NCBI RefSeq assembly: GCF_016904885.1
Contig: NZ_JADWYI010000001.1
Location: forward strand, 3,720,001 to 3,784,000
Length of the DNA stretch: 64,000 nt
DNA from: Archangium primigenium
GTDB taxonomy: Bacteria; Myxococcota; Myxococcia; Myxococcales; Myxococcaceae
Reading direction: 5' to 3'
Under the pieces are notes generated by a model that made no database searches, was not told where the DNA came from, and saw nothing but the letters and a program-made list of their open reading frames with translations. Positions within the stretch are counted from its first letter, which is position 1; every line of letters begins with the position of its first letter. This document shows, in pieces, positions 1-8,509 of this stretch. A program made the position numbers and the translations under genes.

Positions 1-1811
1 CCACTGAAGCCCGTGTTGTCCATGACGGGGCTGCCCGCGAAGTGGGTGCCCGCGCTCGGGTAGATCTGCATCCGCCCCTGCCGGAAGGTGGGGCGCCAGA
101 AGATCTTGTCCGCCTTGCCGTCTCCATCCAGGTCCGCGAAGTAGAAGCGCGAGGTGTCCACCCCGCTGGTTCCCGCGTCGTGCGCGAAGGCGAAGGGGAA
201 GGCCCCGGCGCCGGTGGAGCGGTAGACGCGCGTGCGGCCTCCGTCCTGGTCGGGATTCCACACGATGCGGTCCTCCTTCGTGTCGCCGTCCACGTCCGCG
301 AAGTACACGCGCGTGCCCTCGCTGGTGTTCGGGCCGTCACTGCTCTGCACCGCCGCGCCGAAGGACGGGGTCGTGCCACGCCGGGCCACGTAGGTGACGA
401 ACGCGCCCCCCCGCTCCGTGGGATTCCAGCGGATCAGATCCGCGCACCCATCCCCCGTCACGTCCGCGAAGAAGTAGCGCGTGGACTCGCTCTTGCTCGC
501 GGCCTGGGTGACGGACACACGCTCTCCGAAGGTGCCATCACACCGGGACGGGTAGATGCGCACCTCGCCATCGCCCAGGGTGGGCCGCCAGAGCACCTTG
601 TCGGCGCAGCCATCCCCGGTGACGTCCGCGAAATAGAAGCGCGTGGTGGACACCACGCTGACCGCGCCCTCGTTCTTCACCGCCGGGGCGAAGCCCCCGT
701 CGCACCGCGAGATGGCCACCCACGTCTCGCCCTCACCCGCGGCGGCGTTCCACGAGATGCGGTCCGCGCACCCATCCCCCGTGACGTCCGCGAAGAACAG
801 TTGCGTGTCCGCGGAGGTGCCACTGGGCGTCGGGGACAGGGTGGAGCCGGCGGAGAAGAAGGCGGGCCGGATCGTGGCGAGCACCGGGTAGTGGTCCGAG
901 GGGGTGTTGCCACCGCTCTGGGTCCGGTCGATGGCGGGTGCCGAGGAGGTGAGCTCTCCGCCGGTGTGGAGGATGTAGTCCAGCCGCGCGTAGTTCGTGG
1001 ACGTCGAGCCGTTCCAGGCGTTGTTGAAGGTGGCGTCGTCCACGCCCGTCGTGCCGTCGAACCGGGCCGTGCGGAACAGCCGCGCGCCGCTCTCCAGGTC
1101 CTCGATGGTCGTCTCCCCGGGCGTCGACTTGCTCTGTGCATCGACGTTGAAGTCGCCCATGGCCACCACGGGTACGCCCGCGGGCCGCGTGGCGAGGAAC
1201 GTGGCCATCTGCTCGGCTTCCTTCAGCCGGCCCAGGGAACAGATGGCCGAATAGGCGAAGTGCGTGTTCGCCACGAAGTACGCCTTGCCGGATGTCAGAT
1301 CACGCAGCCCCACCCAGGAGATCTTCTTGCCCTCGGCGTGGCTGTAACACTCGGCGCTGCTGGCGTAGGGGTTGACGAGCGCCTCGTTGCCCTGGCCCAC
1401 CTCGGGCGCGAGCGCGAAGCGGCTCTTCTTGTAGAAGATGAGCTTGGGGCTGCCGCCGCCCGGGTTGTAGACGGCATAGGGCTTGTCGCTCCCCGTGAGC
1501 CCCGCGATGAGATCCGCCGGGACGCTGGGGCCGCCCGCGGGGGCTTGGGCCTCCTGCACGCCGACGATGTCCGCGGTGTTCGCGAGGATGCGCTCGATGA
1601 CCGCCGCCTTGCGGTTGGGCCAGGCGCGCACGCCCGTGTCGAGCGGCCCCCGCACGTTGTACGTCATCACCCGGAAGGCCCGGTGCCCCGTCGACGCCGC
1701 GGCGTGGGCCTCCCCCACGCCCGACTCCCGGACCTCCGCGGGGACTCCCTCATGAGGACCGCAGGCACACACCCCCGCCACGAGCACCGACGACAGCCGT
1801 GAGATTTTCAT
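1..1811 (-). CDS. Secreted endonuclease/exonuclease/phosphatase-fold protein with FG-GAP-like repeats, C-terminus cut by window edge
   Basis: About 603 residues are visible and the stop lies beyond base 1. The ATG at 1811 gives a short hydrophobic leader followed by CACG, so an exported protein or lipoprotein is likely, although the lipobox is poor. Residues about 35-325 form an EEP phosphohydrolase domain (DNase I/sphingomyelinase type): the metal-site Glu in VGVQEAQ, then MGDFNVD, RLDYIL and SDHYPV are all present. From about residue 335 at least five FG-GAP/VCBS-like repeats follow, about 55 residues apart, each centred on FADVTGDGCAD or a variant (calcium-binding loop type). Substrate cannot be read: nuclease or phosphoesterase are both possible. 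It lies 32 bases after the DUF1989 gene on the same strand and may be read with it. The domain call is firm; the role is inference. Confidence 0.85.
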   Translation of the reverse strand, partial: MKISRLSSVLVAGVCACGPHEGVPAEVRESGVGEAHAAASTGHRAFRVMTYNVRGPLDTGVRAWPNRKAAVIERILANTADIVGVQEAQAPAGGPSVPADLIAGLTGSDKPYAVYNPGGGSPKLIFYKKSRFALAPEVGQGNEALVNPYASSAECYSHAEGKKISWVGLRDLTSGKAYFVANTHFAYSAICSLGRLKEAEQMATFLATRPAGVPVVAMGDFNVDAQSKSTPGETTIEDLESGARLFRTARFDGTTGVDDATFNNAWNGSTSTNYARLDYILHTGGELTSSAPAIDRTQSGGNTPSDHYPVLATIRPAFFSAGSTLSPTPSGTSADTQLFFADVTGDGCADRISWNAAAGEGETWVAISRCDGGFAPAVKNEGAVSVVSTTRFYFADVTGDGCADKVLWRPTLGDGEVRIYPSRCDGTFGERVSVTQAASKSESTRYFFADVTGDGCADLIRWNPTERGGAFVTYVARRGTTPSFGAAVQSSDGPNTSEGTRVYFADVDGDTKEDRIVWNPDQDGGRTRVYRSTGAGAFPFAFAHDAGTSGVDTSRFYFADLDGDGKADKIFWRPTFRQGRMQIYPSAGTHFAGSPVMDNTGFS

Positions 1812-1843
1812 GGCTCCGGAACATAGCCGGAAAACCAGGATTC

Positions 1844-2476
1844 TCAGCGCGTGTCTTGAATCGTGTAGGTGATGGGCTTGCAGTGCCCGTTGTTCGTCTC
1901 CTCGTGGGAGCAGGCGGTGAGCCCCACGAGCAGATCCATCTCGGCCTCGAAGAGGATGGACTGGCCGGCGCGGGACAGGGGCGGCTCGATGTGGATGCGC
2001 CCCGAGGGCTCGAAGACCACGTTCATGAAGATGTTGAAGGTGGTGGAGATCTGATCCGGCGAGATGCCGAAGGGCGCCAGGTTCTTGGCCAGGTTCTCGT
2101 GACAGCTCGGGTGCCACGCCTCGTCGCGCGCCACGATCTGGAACATGGCGAGGCTGCACGGCGTCATGAGGAAGTCATGGCGCCCCACCTCGTCCTCCAC
2201 GATGCGCAGCATCACCCGGCTGCGATTGGAGTAGAGCGCGTGCCCGGTCGTCAGCAGCAGGGTGTCCGCGTAATCGACCGAGCGCCCCGAGGACAGCCAC
2301 TCGCCCGCGTCCGCGGCACTGAAGCAGAAGAGGTCCGACACCTGCTGACCCCGCGGATCCTGCACCCGCAGGCGCTGGCCGCGCTCCAGCCGGAAGGCCA
2401 CGCCGGTCTGGGGGGGAATCTCGATCACGACGTGCTCTCCGGCGGCTTCAACCCGTGCTGGAAGGGGCACTTCCAT
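1844..2476 (-). CDS. DUF1989 / urea carboxylase-associated family protein
   Basis: A 210-residue protein of the DUF1989 family, whose members accompany urea carboxylase and guanidine-degrading enzymes; some are subunits of carboxyguanidine deaminase. The family pattern is complete: RGQRLRVQDPRG near the N-terminus, DLFCFSAAD, TPCSLAMF, HPSCHENLAKNL and a C-terminal NNGHCKPI, with several conserved Cys and His. The start chosen is the ATG at 2476, inside the upstream gene, giving a 52-base overlap; a longer in-frame reading back to 3067 is only a shadow of that gene. The overlap with the YqcI/YcgG gene suggests coupled translation and a shared pathway, probably acting on a guanidine or N-hydroxyguanidine compound. 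No urea carboxylase or allophanate hydrolase gene is next to it, so the substrate is open. Confidence 0.88.
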   Translation of the reverse strand: MEVPLPARVEAAGEHVVIEIPPQTGVAFRLERGQRLRVQDPRGQQVSDLFCFSAADAGEWLSSGRSVDYADTLLLTTGHALYSNRSRVMLRIVEDEVGRHDFLMTPCSLAMFQIVARDEAWHPSCHENLAKNLAPFGISPDQISTTFNIFMNVVFEPSGRIHIEPPLSRAGQSILFEAEMDLLVGLTACSHEETNNGHCKPITYTIQDTR

Positions 2477-3192
2477 TCCGAGGTGTTCTGCCGTCCCGAG
2501 AACTGGATGGACTCCCACTTGTCGCCGTACTGCTCGACCATGGGGTTGACCGAGCCCTGGAACTTCACGTCCCGCTCGCGGTTCTTGCGCACGATGGCCG
2601 TGTACTGGCCCCGGCGGTCCAACTCCTCGAACTGATCGTAGAGGTTGAAGATCACCGCCGGGTAGGGGAAGCGGCGCGCCAGCCGGGAGCTCCGCGGATG
2701 CGCCCCCACGATGAAGAACGCGTCCCCGCCCAGGCTGAAGCAGAAGCGGGGATCCGCCGGATCCGAGCTGAAGAGGGGATCCCACGGCTCCTGGAGATCC
2801 GTGTGCGAGGTGAGGAACGACAGCTCGCGCCACATGCGCGCCTCGAACTCCTCCTCGCTCAGCGAGGGCTCCGGCGCGAACACCGCCCAGAAGCTCAGGT
2901 AGAGCGACTGGGATTGCCGCTGCTGCTCGCGGAAGAAGAGCAGATCCTGCGCCAGCGCCCGGTTGTGCCGTCCTTGACCCAGTGCGCCATAGAGGCCCAC
3001 CAGATACTCGTGCTTCGTCATGGATTGGACCGCGGGGATGCAAGGATATGATTTGGGGTCCAACCAATCACGCATCGCGGTCTGCACGTCCTGACGGGAG
3101 GGCGTGGTGACTTCACGCGATGCGTCACCCAAGGGCTTCAATCCATCCGCGCTCGGCTGATGCAGATGCGCCGAGGCTTGAAATCGCATCAT
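2425..3192 (-). CDS. YqcI/YcgG family protein, GntA-like haem-dependent N-hydroxylase homologue
   Basis: The conserved part starts near DWLDPKSYPC and ends with the family signature SGRQNTSEWKCPF close to the C-terminus; GAHPRSSRLARRFPYP and IFNLYDQFEEL are also typical of YqcI/YcgG. Characterised relatives are haem enzymes that hydroxylate a guanidine nitrogen: GntA in guanitoxin synthesis, and DcsA, which makes N-hydroxy-arginine for cycloserine. There is no signal peptide, so it should be cytoplasmic. The frame stays open to an ATG at 3243; the ATG at 3192 was chosen as a compromise because neither has a clear ribosome site, and a later start is possible. Its 3' end overlaps the DUF1989 gene by 52 bases. 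Family assignment is strong; the hydroxylase activity and its substrate are inferred from relatives. Confidence 0.85.
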   Translation of the reverse strand: MMRFQASAHLHQPSADGLKPLGDASREVTTPSRQDVQTAMRDWLDPKSYPCIPAVQSMTKHEYLVGLYGALGQGRHNRALAQDLLFFREQQRQSQSLYLSFWAVFAPEPSLSEEEFEARMWRELSFLTSHTDLQEPWDPLFSSDPADPRFCFSLGGDAFFIVGAHPRSSRLARRFPYPAVIFNLYDQFEELDRRGQYTAIVRKNRERDVKFQGSVNPMVEQYGDKWESIQFSGRQNTSEWKCPFQHGLKPPESTS

Positions 3193-3306
3193 CCTAAACC
3201 GATAGCAGGTGGCCTCCGTCCATGTCCGCGCTCGTGGGGGCATGTCCGGAGCGAGTGGTGGGAACTCGACAGGTCCGCCTGGGGTTTCGCGTTGCCGGGT
3301 CGGCGT

Positions 3307-3882
3307 TCAGCGCGTCGCGGTGAACTTGCGGCTCATGTAGCAGGCCGGAGTGGTGCTGGACGCGCCCTCCACGGGCTTGATGGTCACCGTGTACGAGCCC
3401 GAGGCGGTCGCGGGCGCCTGGGCATTCGCGGGCCGCGTCTCGAAGCTTCCGGAGAAGCCGATCACGACCGGGTGCGCGCGCCCATCGGCGAGGAGGAACG
3501 CATCCGACTCGCGGTCGTACGACGTGTACAGGTTGAATCCCCCCTGGTCGTAGTGCCCCCGGTACTCCAGGCCCTCGGTCTGGCCGTCGAGCCGGACCCC
3601 GAGCGCGTCTCCGTCCCGGAAGAACTCGGCCCGCTGGGGAAACTTCCACTGGAACTGTTCACACTCCGCGGAGACAGGCGGCTGCTCCGGGTAGGCCAGG
3701 GTGTAGGTCCCCGCGACGGCGTCACACGCCTTGTCACAGGTGGGCAACTTGCCCTCGAACAAGCCACAACCGCCCGAGGCGCCAAAGCCGCTGCCCATGG
3801 TGACGGTGCCGAGCAGGGCGAGCAGGGTCGCGCGGAGGGGAGGAGAAAGGCGGGAGGGAGCGGACGCGGACGGGCGTGACAT
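3307..3882 (-). CDS. Unknown exported protein, probable lipoprotein
   Basis: 191 residues. The N-terminus has a basic stretch, a hydrophobic segment (about 15-33) and GASGGC, which could act as a lipobox with Cys39. The rest looks like a small extracytoplasmic beta-rich domain: repeated aromatic/Gly strands such as YRGHYDQGGFNLYTSYD, and Cys residues near both ends (PTCDKACDA and PACYMS) that could pair. I do not recognise a family. It is read on the minus strand, 64 bases before the YqcI/YcgG open frame begins, and divergently from the acyltransferase gene. Coding is supported by composition and by a plausible leader; function is unknown. Confidence 0.65.
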   Translation of the reverse strand: MSRPSASAPSRLSPPLRATLLALLGTVTMGSGFGASGGCGLFEGKLPTCDKACDAVAGTYTLAYPEQPPVSAECEQFQWKFPQRAEFFRDGDALGVRLDGQTEGLEYRGHYDQGGFNLYTSYDRESDAFLLADGRAHPVVIGFSGSFETRPANAQAPATASGSYTVTIKPVEGASSTTPACYMSRKFTATR

Positions 3883-3978
3883 GGGTGGGAAAGGCTCCAG
3901 GGAAAGGCCCGGGACATTAGCGCATTGTCTCGCGAGCCCCCTTGCCTGGGGTCCCGCTTCCGGGTGGAGTGCGCCGCC

Positions 3979-4944
3979 GTGTCCGCCCCTCCTTCCGCTC
4001 CCGAGTCCACGCGGCTGCCCGTCCCGCTTCCGCCCCCCCGGCTCGCCGAGGTCCAGGGGGTGCGTCCCTCACCGGTGGTGGGCTGGTTCGCCAACCGGCT
4101 GATGGACGCGGTGTGCGCGCTGCCCGCGTCCACGCGGGACGGGCTCGCCCGGTTCGTGGGGGGGCTGGCGTACACCCTGGGCATCCGTCGTCGGGTGGCG
4201 CTGGAGAATCTGGCCCGGGCCTACCCGGACATGAGTGACGCCGAGCGGCACCGCATCGCCCGAGGGGCCTACATCTCCATGGCGCGGGTGGTGCTCGAGT
4301 CCATCGACCAGGCGGACCACGTGGACCCGGCGTGGGAGGAGCCGGAGGTGCGGGGCGAGGCGTGGGCGGCGCTCCAGGCGACGATCGCCCGGGGACAGGG
4401 CGCGCTGCTGGTGACGGCGCACTTCGGCAACTGGGAGCGCGCGGGAAAGATGGTGATCCGGCGCGGCATTCCCCTCAACGCCCTGGTCCGCCCCCTCAAG
4501 GGCGCGCTGAACATGCGCATCGTGGATGGCCGCGTCGCCGCGGGCGTGGGCCTCATCTACCCCAAGGGCGCCATCGCCCAGGCCCAGGAGGCCATGCGCC
4601 ACGGGGAGACCGTGTTGATGCTGTTGGATCAATCGCTGCCGGCGAAATCGGCGGTGTTCGTGCCCTTCTTCGGCCAGCCAGCGTCCACGACGCCCGCCAT
4701 GGCGGTGGTGGCGCGGCGGACCGGGGCGCCGGTGTTCGTGGTGATGGGCGTGCGCGACGAGAGCGGCCAGCGGTTGCGGCTGGAGATCCAGGGGCCCATC
4801 GCGCCGCCCGAGGCCGCGACGGAGCAGGAGGCCCTTGTCGCGCACACGGCGGCGGTGACGGCGGTGCTGGAGCAGTACGTGCGGCGCTACCCGGACCAGT
4901 GGCTGTGGTTGCACCGGCGCTGGAAGGTCCAGCCGCCCACCTGA
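3979..4944 (+). CDS. LpxL/HtrB-type lysophospholipid (lipid A) acyltransferase
   Basis: 321 residues from the GTG at 3979, chosen because GGTGGAG lies eight bases upstream; the frame is open back to 3925. The HX4E-type catalytic motif appears as HFGNWE in TAHFGNWERAGKM, and the family's second block (LLDQSLP followed by VPFFG) and third block (TTPAMAVVARRTGAPV) are all present. Enzymes of this family transfer an acyl chain from acyl-ACP to a lipid A precursor or ornithine/lysolipid at the inner membrane. The N-terminal part (VGWFANRLMDAVCALP) is the usual membrane-associated segment. It stands alone, with a palindromic terminator just after its stop. Family is secure; lipid A as the acceptor is the default inference. 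Confidence 0.9.
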   Translation: MSAPPSAPESTRLPVPLPPPRLAEVQGVRPSPVVGWFANRLMDAVCALPASTRDGLARFVGGLAYTLGIRRRVALENLARAYPDMSDAERHRIARGAYISMARVVLESIDQADHVDPAWEEPEVRGEAWAALQATIARGQGALLVTAHFGNWERAGKMVIRRGIPLNALVRPLKGALNMRIVDGRVAAGVGLIYPKGAIAQAQEAMRHGETVLMLLDQSLPAKSAVFVPFFGQPASTTPAMAVVARRTGAPVFVVMGVRDESGQRLRLEIQGPIAPPEAATEQEALVAHTAAVTAVLEQYVRRYPDQWLWLHRRWKVQPPT

Positions 4945-4946
4945 GC

Positions 4947-4964
4947 CAACGGCCCGGGCCGTTG
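4947..4964 (+). terminator. Perfect 18-base palindrome after the acyltransferase stop
   Basis: CAACGGCCCGGGCCGTTG begins two bases after the TGA of the acyltransferase gene and is a perfect palindrome. As RNA it can fold into a seven-pair GC-rich hairpin with a CCGG loop. There is no following run of T, so it is a weak intrinsic terminator or a 3'-end stabiliser. Confidence 0.45.
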
Positions 4965-5026
4965 AGCGCCGGGGCGGGGCACCGGAAGGAGCGCGCGGCG
5001 CGTCTGGATGTTGTATTTCTTGGGAA

Positions 5027-8000
5027 GTGGAGACACTCCAGACCTGTGTCCTTCTCGTGGACGATGACCCCGCCAATCTGGCGACCCTGGAGGCCGTGCT
5101 GGAGCCGCTCGGCCAACGCCTGGTCTGGGCGGACTCCGGACAACAGGCGCTGCGGCGCGTGCTCGAGGAGGACTTCGCCGTCATCCTCCTGGATGTCCGC
5201 CTGGGGGACATGAGCGGCCTGGAGGTGATGGCGCTGTTGCGCGAGCGCGAGCGCAACCGGCGCACCCCCGTGCTGCTCATGACCGCCGCGGACGTGGACC
5301 ACGAGGAGCTGCTGCGCGGCTATGCACACGGCGCGGTGGACTACCTGACCAAGCCCTTCATCCCCCAGGTGTTGCGCGCCAAGGTGGGCACCTTCGTGGA
5401 GCTGCGGCGTGCCCAGGAGCGGCTGCGGCTCCAGGAGGAGCACCAGCGCGCCCACGAGCGGCGCCAGTGGGACGCGGAGCACAGCAGCGTCCGGCGCCGC
5501 GAGCAGCGGCTGGAGGCGGAGCTGCACTCGCGCACGGAGGCGCTCAACTCCAGTGACGAGCGGCTGCGGCTGGCCGTGGAGGCCACGGCGCTCGGCATCT
5601 GGGACTTCGATCCCCTCACCCAGCGGCTGGGGTGGGATGCGCGCTGCAAGGAGCTGTTCGGGGTCTCGCCCGATGCCAACGTCACCTACGCGCTCTTCGA
5701 CGCGCGTCTGCATCCCGAGGACCGCGCGGCCACGCACGCCGCGGTGACGCGCGCGCTCGAGCCGGACAGTCAGGGGCTCTACGACGTGGAGTACCGCGCG
5801 GTGACCGAGCCGGGACAGCCGCCCCGGTGGCTGCGCGCCACGGGACGGGCCATCTTCGAGGAGGGGCGCGCGGTGCGCTTCCTGGGCACCCTGCGCGACA
5901 TCTCCGCGACCCGCAACGCCGAGCAGGAGCGCAGCCGGCTGCTGGCCGAGGCGCGGCGGCGGGCCGAGCAGCTCCGCGGACTGGCCGAGGCGTCCGTGTC
6001 CTTGCACACCACGGAGGCCCTGCCCGCCATCCTGTCGCTGCTGGCCGAGCGGGCGCGCGACATCGTGGGCGCGCACCAGTGCGTGGTCAGCCTGACCCAG
6101 GGGCCCAGCTGGACGCAGGTCGTCTCCGCCGTGTCGCTGTCGGACAAGTACGCGGCCTGGCGGGACTACACCAGCCCGTCGGATGGCTCGGGCATCTACG
6201 CCGAGGTCTGCCGCGCCAACCGACCCCTGCGCATGACCCAGGCCCAGCTGGAGGCCCACCCCGCGTGGCGGGGCTTCGGCGCCCATGCCGCCCACCATCC
6301 CCCCATGCGGGGCTGGCTCGCCGTGCCGCTCTTGAGCCGGGCGGGCGGCAACCTCGGGCTGCTCCAGTTGTCCGACAAGGTGTGGGGGGAGTTCTCCGCG
6401 GAGGACGAGGCGATCGTCGTGCAGCTCGCGCAGATCGCCAGCGTGGCCGTGGAGGATCGTCGGCTGGTCGAGCGGCTGCGCATCCAGCGCGAGAACATGT
6501 TCGCCGCGCTCATGGGCGTGCCCGAGCCCCTGGCCGTCATGCGCGGGCCGGACTTCGTCTACGAGATGGTCAACACCCGCTTCCAGCAGGCCCTGGGCGA
6601 CCGGGTGCTGGTGGGGCTGCCCGCGCGCCAGGCCCTGCCGGAGCTGGAGTCGCAGTCCTTCTTCGAGCCCATCGAGCGCGCCTGGCGCGAGGGGGTGTCC
6701 ATCCATCTCAAGGAGGTGGTGCTGCGCTGGCGCAACGCCTCGGAGGACACGCTCCAGGAAGGCGTCTTCAACCTCTCCTACCAGCCCCTGCGCGACTCGG
6801 AGGGGAGGGTGGAGGGCATCATCTCCGTGGCCTTCGACGTCACCGCGCAGGTGCGGGCCCGCACCGAGGTGGAGGCCCTGGCCGAGCGGCTGAGCCGCAG
6901 CGAGAAGGGCCTGAGGGCCCTGGCCAACTCCATTCCGCAGCTCGTCTGGATCGCCGAGCCGGACGGCCAGGTGCCCTGGTACAACGACCGGTGGACCGCG
7001 TACACGGGCTTCACCGCCGAGCAGATGCTCACCACGGACTGGCGGCGCATCTACATGGAGGAGGAATTGCCGTGGGTGGCGGAGTCCTGGCGCCAGGCGG
7101 TCTCCAGCGGCGAGGTCTGGGAGGAGCAGTTCCGGCTGCGCTCGGTGGACGGCACGCCGCGCTGGTTCCTCACCCGGGCGATGCCCGTGCGCGACGCCGA
7201 GGGGCGCATCGTCCAGTGGTTCGGCACCAACACGGACATCGACGACGAGCGGCGCATGCTCGAGACCCTGCGCCAGGCCGAGGAGGAGATCCGCCGGCTC
7301 AACGCGGGGCTGGAGGCCCGCGTGCGCGAGCGCACCACCCAGTTGCAGGAAGCCAATCAGGAGCTGGAGTCCTTCAGCTACTCGGTGTCCCACGACCTGC
7401 GCGCGCCCCTGCGCCACATCCTCGGGTTCGCCCAACTGCTGGAGCGGCGCGCGGGCCCCTCCCTGGACGACCAGGGCCGGGACTACCTGCGCAAGATTGC
7501 CCGGGCCGCGAGCCAGGGCGGCACCCTGGTGGATGATCTCCTCGCCTTCTCGCGCATGGGCCGCGCCGAGCCGCGCTTCACCCAGGTGGACCTGACCGCG
7601 CTCGTGAAGGAGGTGCGCCGCGACCTGGAGCCCGAGTTCAAGGGCCGCCGGATCGAGTGGAACGTGGCCCCGCTGCCCCGCCTGCACGCCGATCCCTCCC
7701 TGCTGCGCCAGGTGCTGCACAACCTCCTGGCCAACGCCGTGAAGTACACCCGGACCCGCGATCCCGCGCGCATCGAGGTGGGCACCCTCCAGACCGAGAC
7801 CGAGACCGAGGTCTGGGTGCGCGACAACGGGGTGGGGTTCGAGATGAAGTACGTGGACAAGCTCTTCGGCGTCTTCCAGCGATTGCACACCTCCGAACAA
7901 TTCGAGGGGACGGGCATCGGGCTGGCCAATGTCCGGCGCATCATCTCGCGTCACGGGGGGCGGACCTGGGCGGAAGGAGCCCTGGAGGGGGGCGCGACTT

Positions 8001-8032
8001 TTCACTTCACCCTGCCTCGGGTCTCGACCTGA
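5027..8032 (+). CDS. Hybrid sensor histidine kinase: REC-PAS-GAF-PAS-PAS-HisKA-HATPase
   Basis: 1001 residues, no membrane segment, so a cytoplasmic sensor. Residues about 5-120 are a receiver domain with phospho-acceptor Asp56 (VILLDVRL) and Lys109 (LTKPF). A coiled coil follows, then a PAS domain (about 185-305), a GAF domain (about 320-480) and two more PAS domains (about 490-610 and 625-750, the latter with WYNDRWTAYTG). The kinase core has His789 in SYSVSHDLRAPL, an N-box in NLLANAVKYT, DNGVGF, and GTGIGLANV. The start is GTG at 5027. The ligand of the sensory domains cannot be read. It heads a run with a small response regulator (16 bases on) and a second kinase, so these three probably form one relay. 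Confidence 0.93.
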   Translation: METLQTCVLLVDDDPANLATLEAVLEPLGQRLVWADSGQQALRRVLEEDFAVILLDVRLGDMSGLEVMALLRERERNRRTPVLLMTAADVDHEELLRGYAHGAVDYLTKPFIPQVLRAKVGTFVELRRAQERLRLQEEHQRAHERRQWDAEHSSVRRREQRLEAELHSRTEALNSSDERLRLAVEATALGIWDFDPLTQRLGWDARCKELFGVSPDANVTYALFDARLHPEDRAATHAAVTRALEPDSQGLYDVEYRAVTEPGQPPRWLRATGRAIFEEGRAVRFLGTLRDISATRNAEQERSRLLAEARRRAEQLRGLAEASVSLHTTEALPAILSLLAERARDIVGAHQCVVSLTQGPSWTQVVSAVSLSDKYAAWRDYTSPSDGSGIYAEVCRANRPLRMTQAQLEAHPAWRGFGAHAAHHPPMRGWLAVPLLSRAGGNLGLLQLSDKVWGEFSAEDEAIVVQLAQIASVAVEDRRLVERLRIQRENMFAALMGVPEPLAVMRGPDFVYEMVNTRFQQALGDRVLVGLPARQALPELESQSFFEPIERAWREGVSIHLKEVVLRWRNASEDTLQEGVFNLSYQPLRDSEGRVEGIISVAFDVTAQVRARTEVEALAERLSRSEKGLRALANSIPQLVWIAEPDGQVPWYNDRWTAYTGFTAEQMLTTDWRRIYMEEELPWVAESWRQAVSSGEVWEEQFRLRSVDGTPRWFLTRAMPVRDAEGRIVQWFGTNTDIDDERRMLETLRQAEEEIRRLNAGLEARVRERTTQLQEANQELESFSYSVSHDLRAPLRHILGFAQLLERRAGPSLDDQGRDYLRKIARAASQGGTLVDDLLAFSRMGRAEPRFTQVDLTALVKEVRRDLEPEFKGRRIEWNVAPLPRLHADPSLLRQVLHNLLANAVKYTRTRDPARIEVGTLQTETETEVWVRDNGVGFEMKYVDKLFGVFQRLHTSEQFEGTGIGLANVRRIISRHGGRTWAEGALEGGATFHFTLPRVST

Positions 8033-8047
8033 TAGAGAGGTGGCTTC

Positions 8048-8509
8048 GTGAGCGAACTCAAACGAATCCTCCTGGTGGAAGACAACGCCAACGACGTGGA
8101 CCTCACCCTGGCGGCCCTGGCGGAGACGCGCCTGGCCAACGAGGTGGTGGTGGTGCGCGACGGCCAGGAAGCGCTCGACTACCTCCAGCGCCGGGGCGCC
8201 TGGGCCACCCGCCCCGTGGCCCATCCCGCCGTGGTGCTGCTCGACCTGAAGCTGCCCCGGCTGGATGGCACCCAGGTGCTCGCCCAGATCAAGGGCGATC
8301 CCGAGCTGCGCACAATCCCCATCGTGATGCTCACCTCCTCGCGCGAGGAGCGGGACCTGGCGAGCAGCTACGGGCTGGGCGTCAACGCCTACGTGGTCAA
8401 GCCGGTGGTCTTCGCCGACTTCGTGCGCGCGCTCAAGGACCTGGGACTGTTCTGGGGCGTGCTCAATCAACCGCCTCCGGGCTCCCTGCCTCCGAGCGCG
8501 GGACGATGA
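8048..8509 (+). CDS. Single-domain response regulator, Rcp1-like
   Basis: 153 residues with one receiver domain and no output domain. The acidic pair Glu11/Asp12, phospho-acceptor Asp66 in VVLLDLKLP, the TSS switch region and Lys in YVVKPVVF are all in place. The longer spacing before the Asp and the QRRGAW segment are typical of Rcp1-type regulators that partner phytochrome-like kinases. The GTG start has GAGAGG upstream. Its stop overlaps the start of the next kinase gene as ATGA, so the two are translationally coupled. It most likely shuttles phosphate between the two flanking kinases. Confidence 0.92.
   Translation: MSELKRILLVEDNANDVDLTLAALAETRLANEVVVVRDGQEALDYLQRRGAWATRPVAHPAVVLLDLKLPRLDGTQVLAQIKGDPELRTIPIVMLTSSREERDLASSYGLGVNAYVVKPVVFADFVRALKDLGLFWGVLNQPPPGSLPPSAGR

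Noticed and set aside
42..1802. Long plus-strand frame of 586 codons over the left edge
   Set aside because: It is antisense to the EEP/FG-GAP gene, whose domains are clear on the minus strand; its His/Arg/Gly-rich sequence is typical of a high-GC shadow.
4553..8470. Minus-strand frame of 1305 codons
   Set aside because: It runs antisense through the acyltransferase, the sensor kinase and the regulator; no domain is visible and the composition is that of a shadow.
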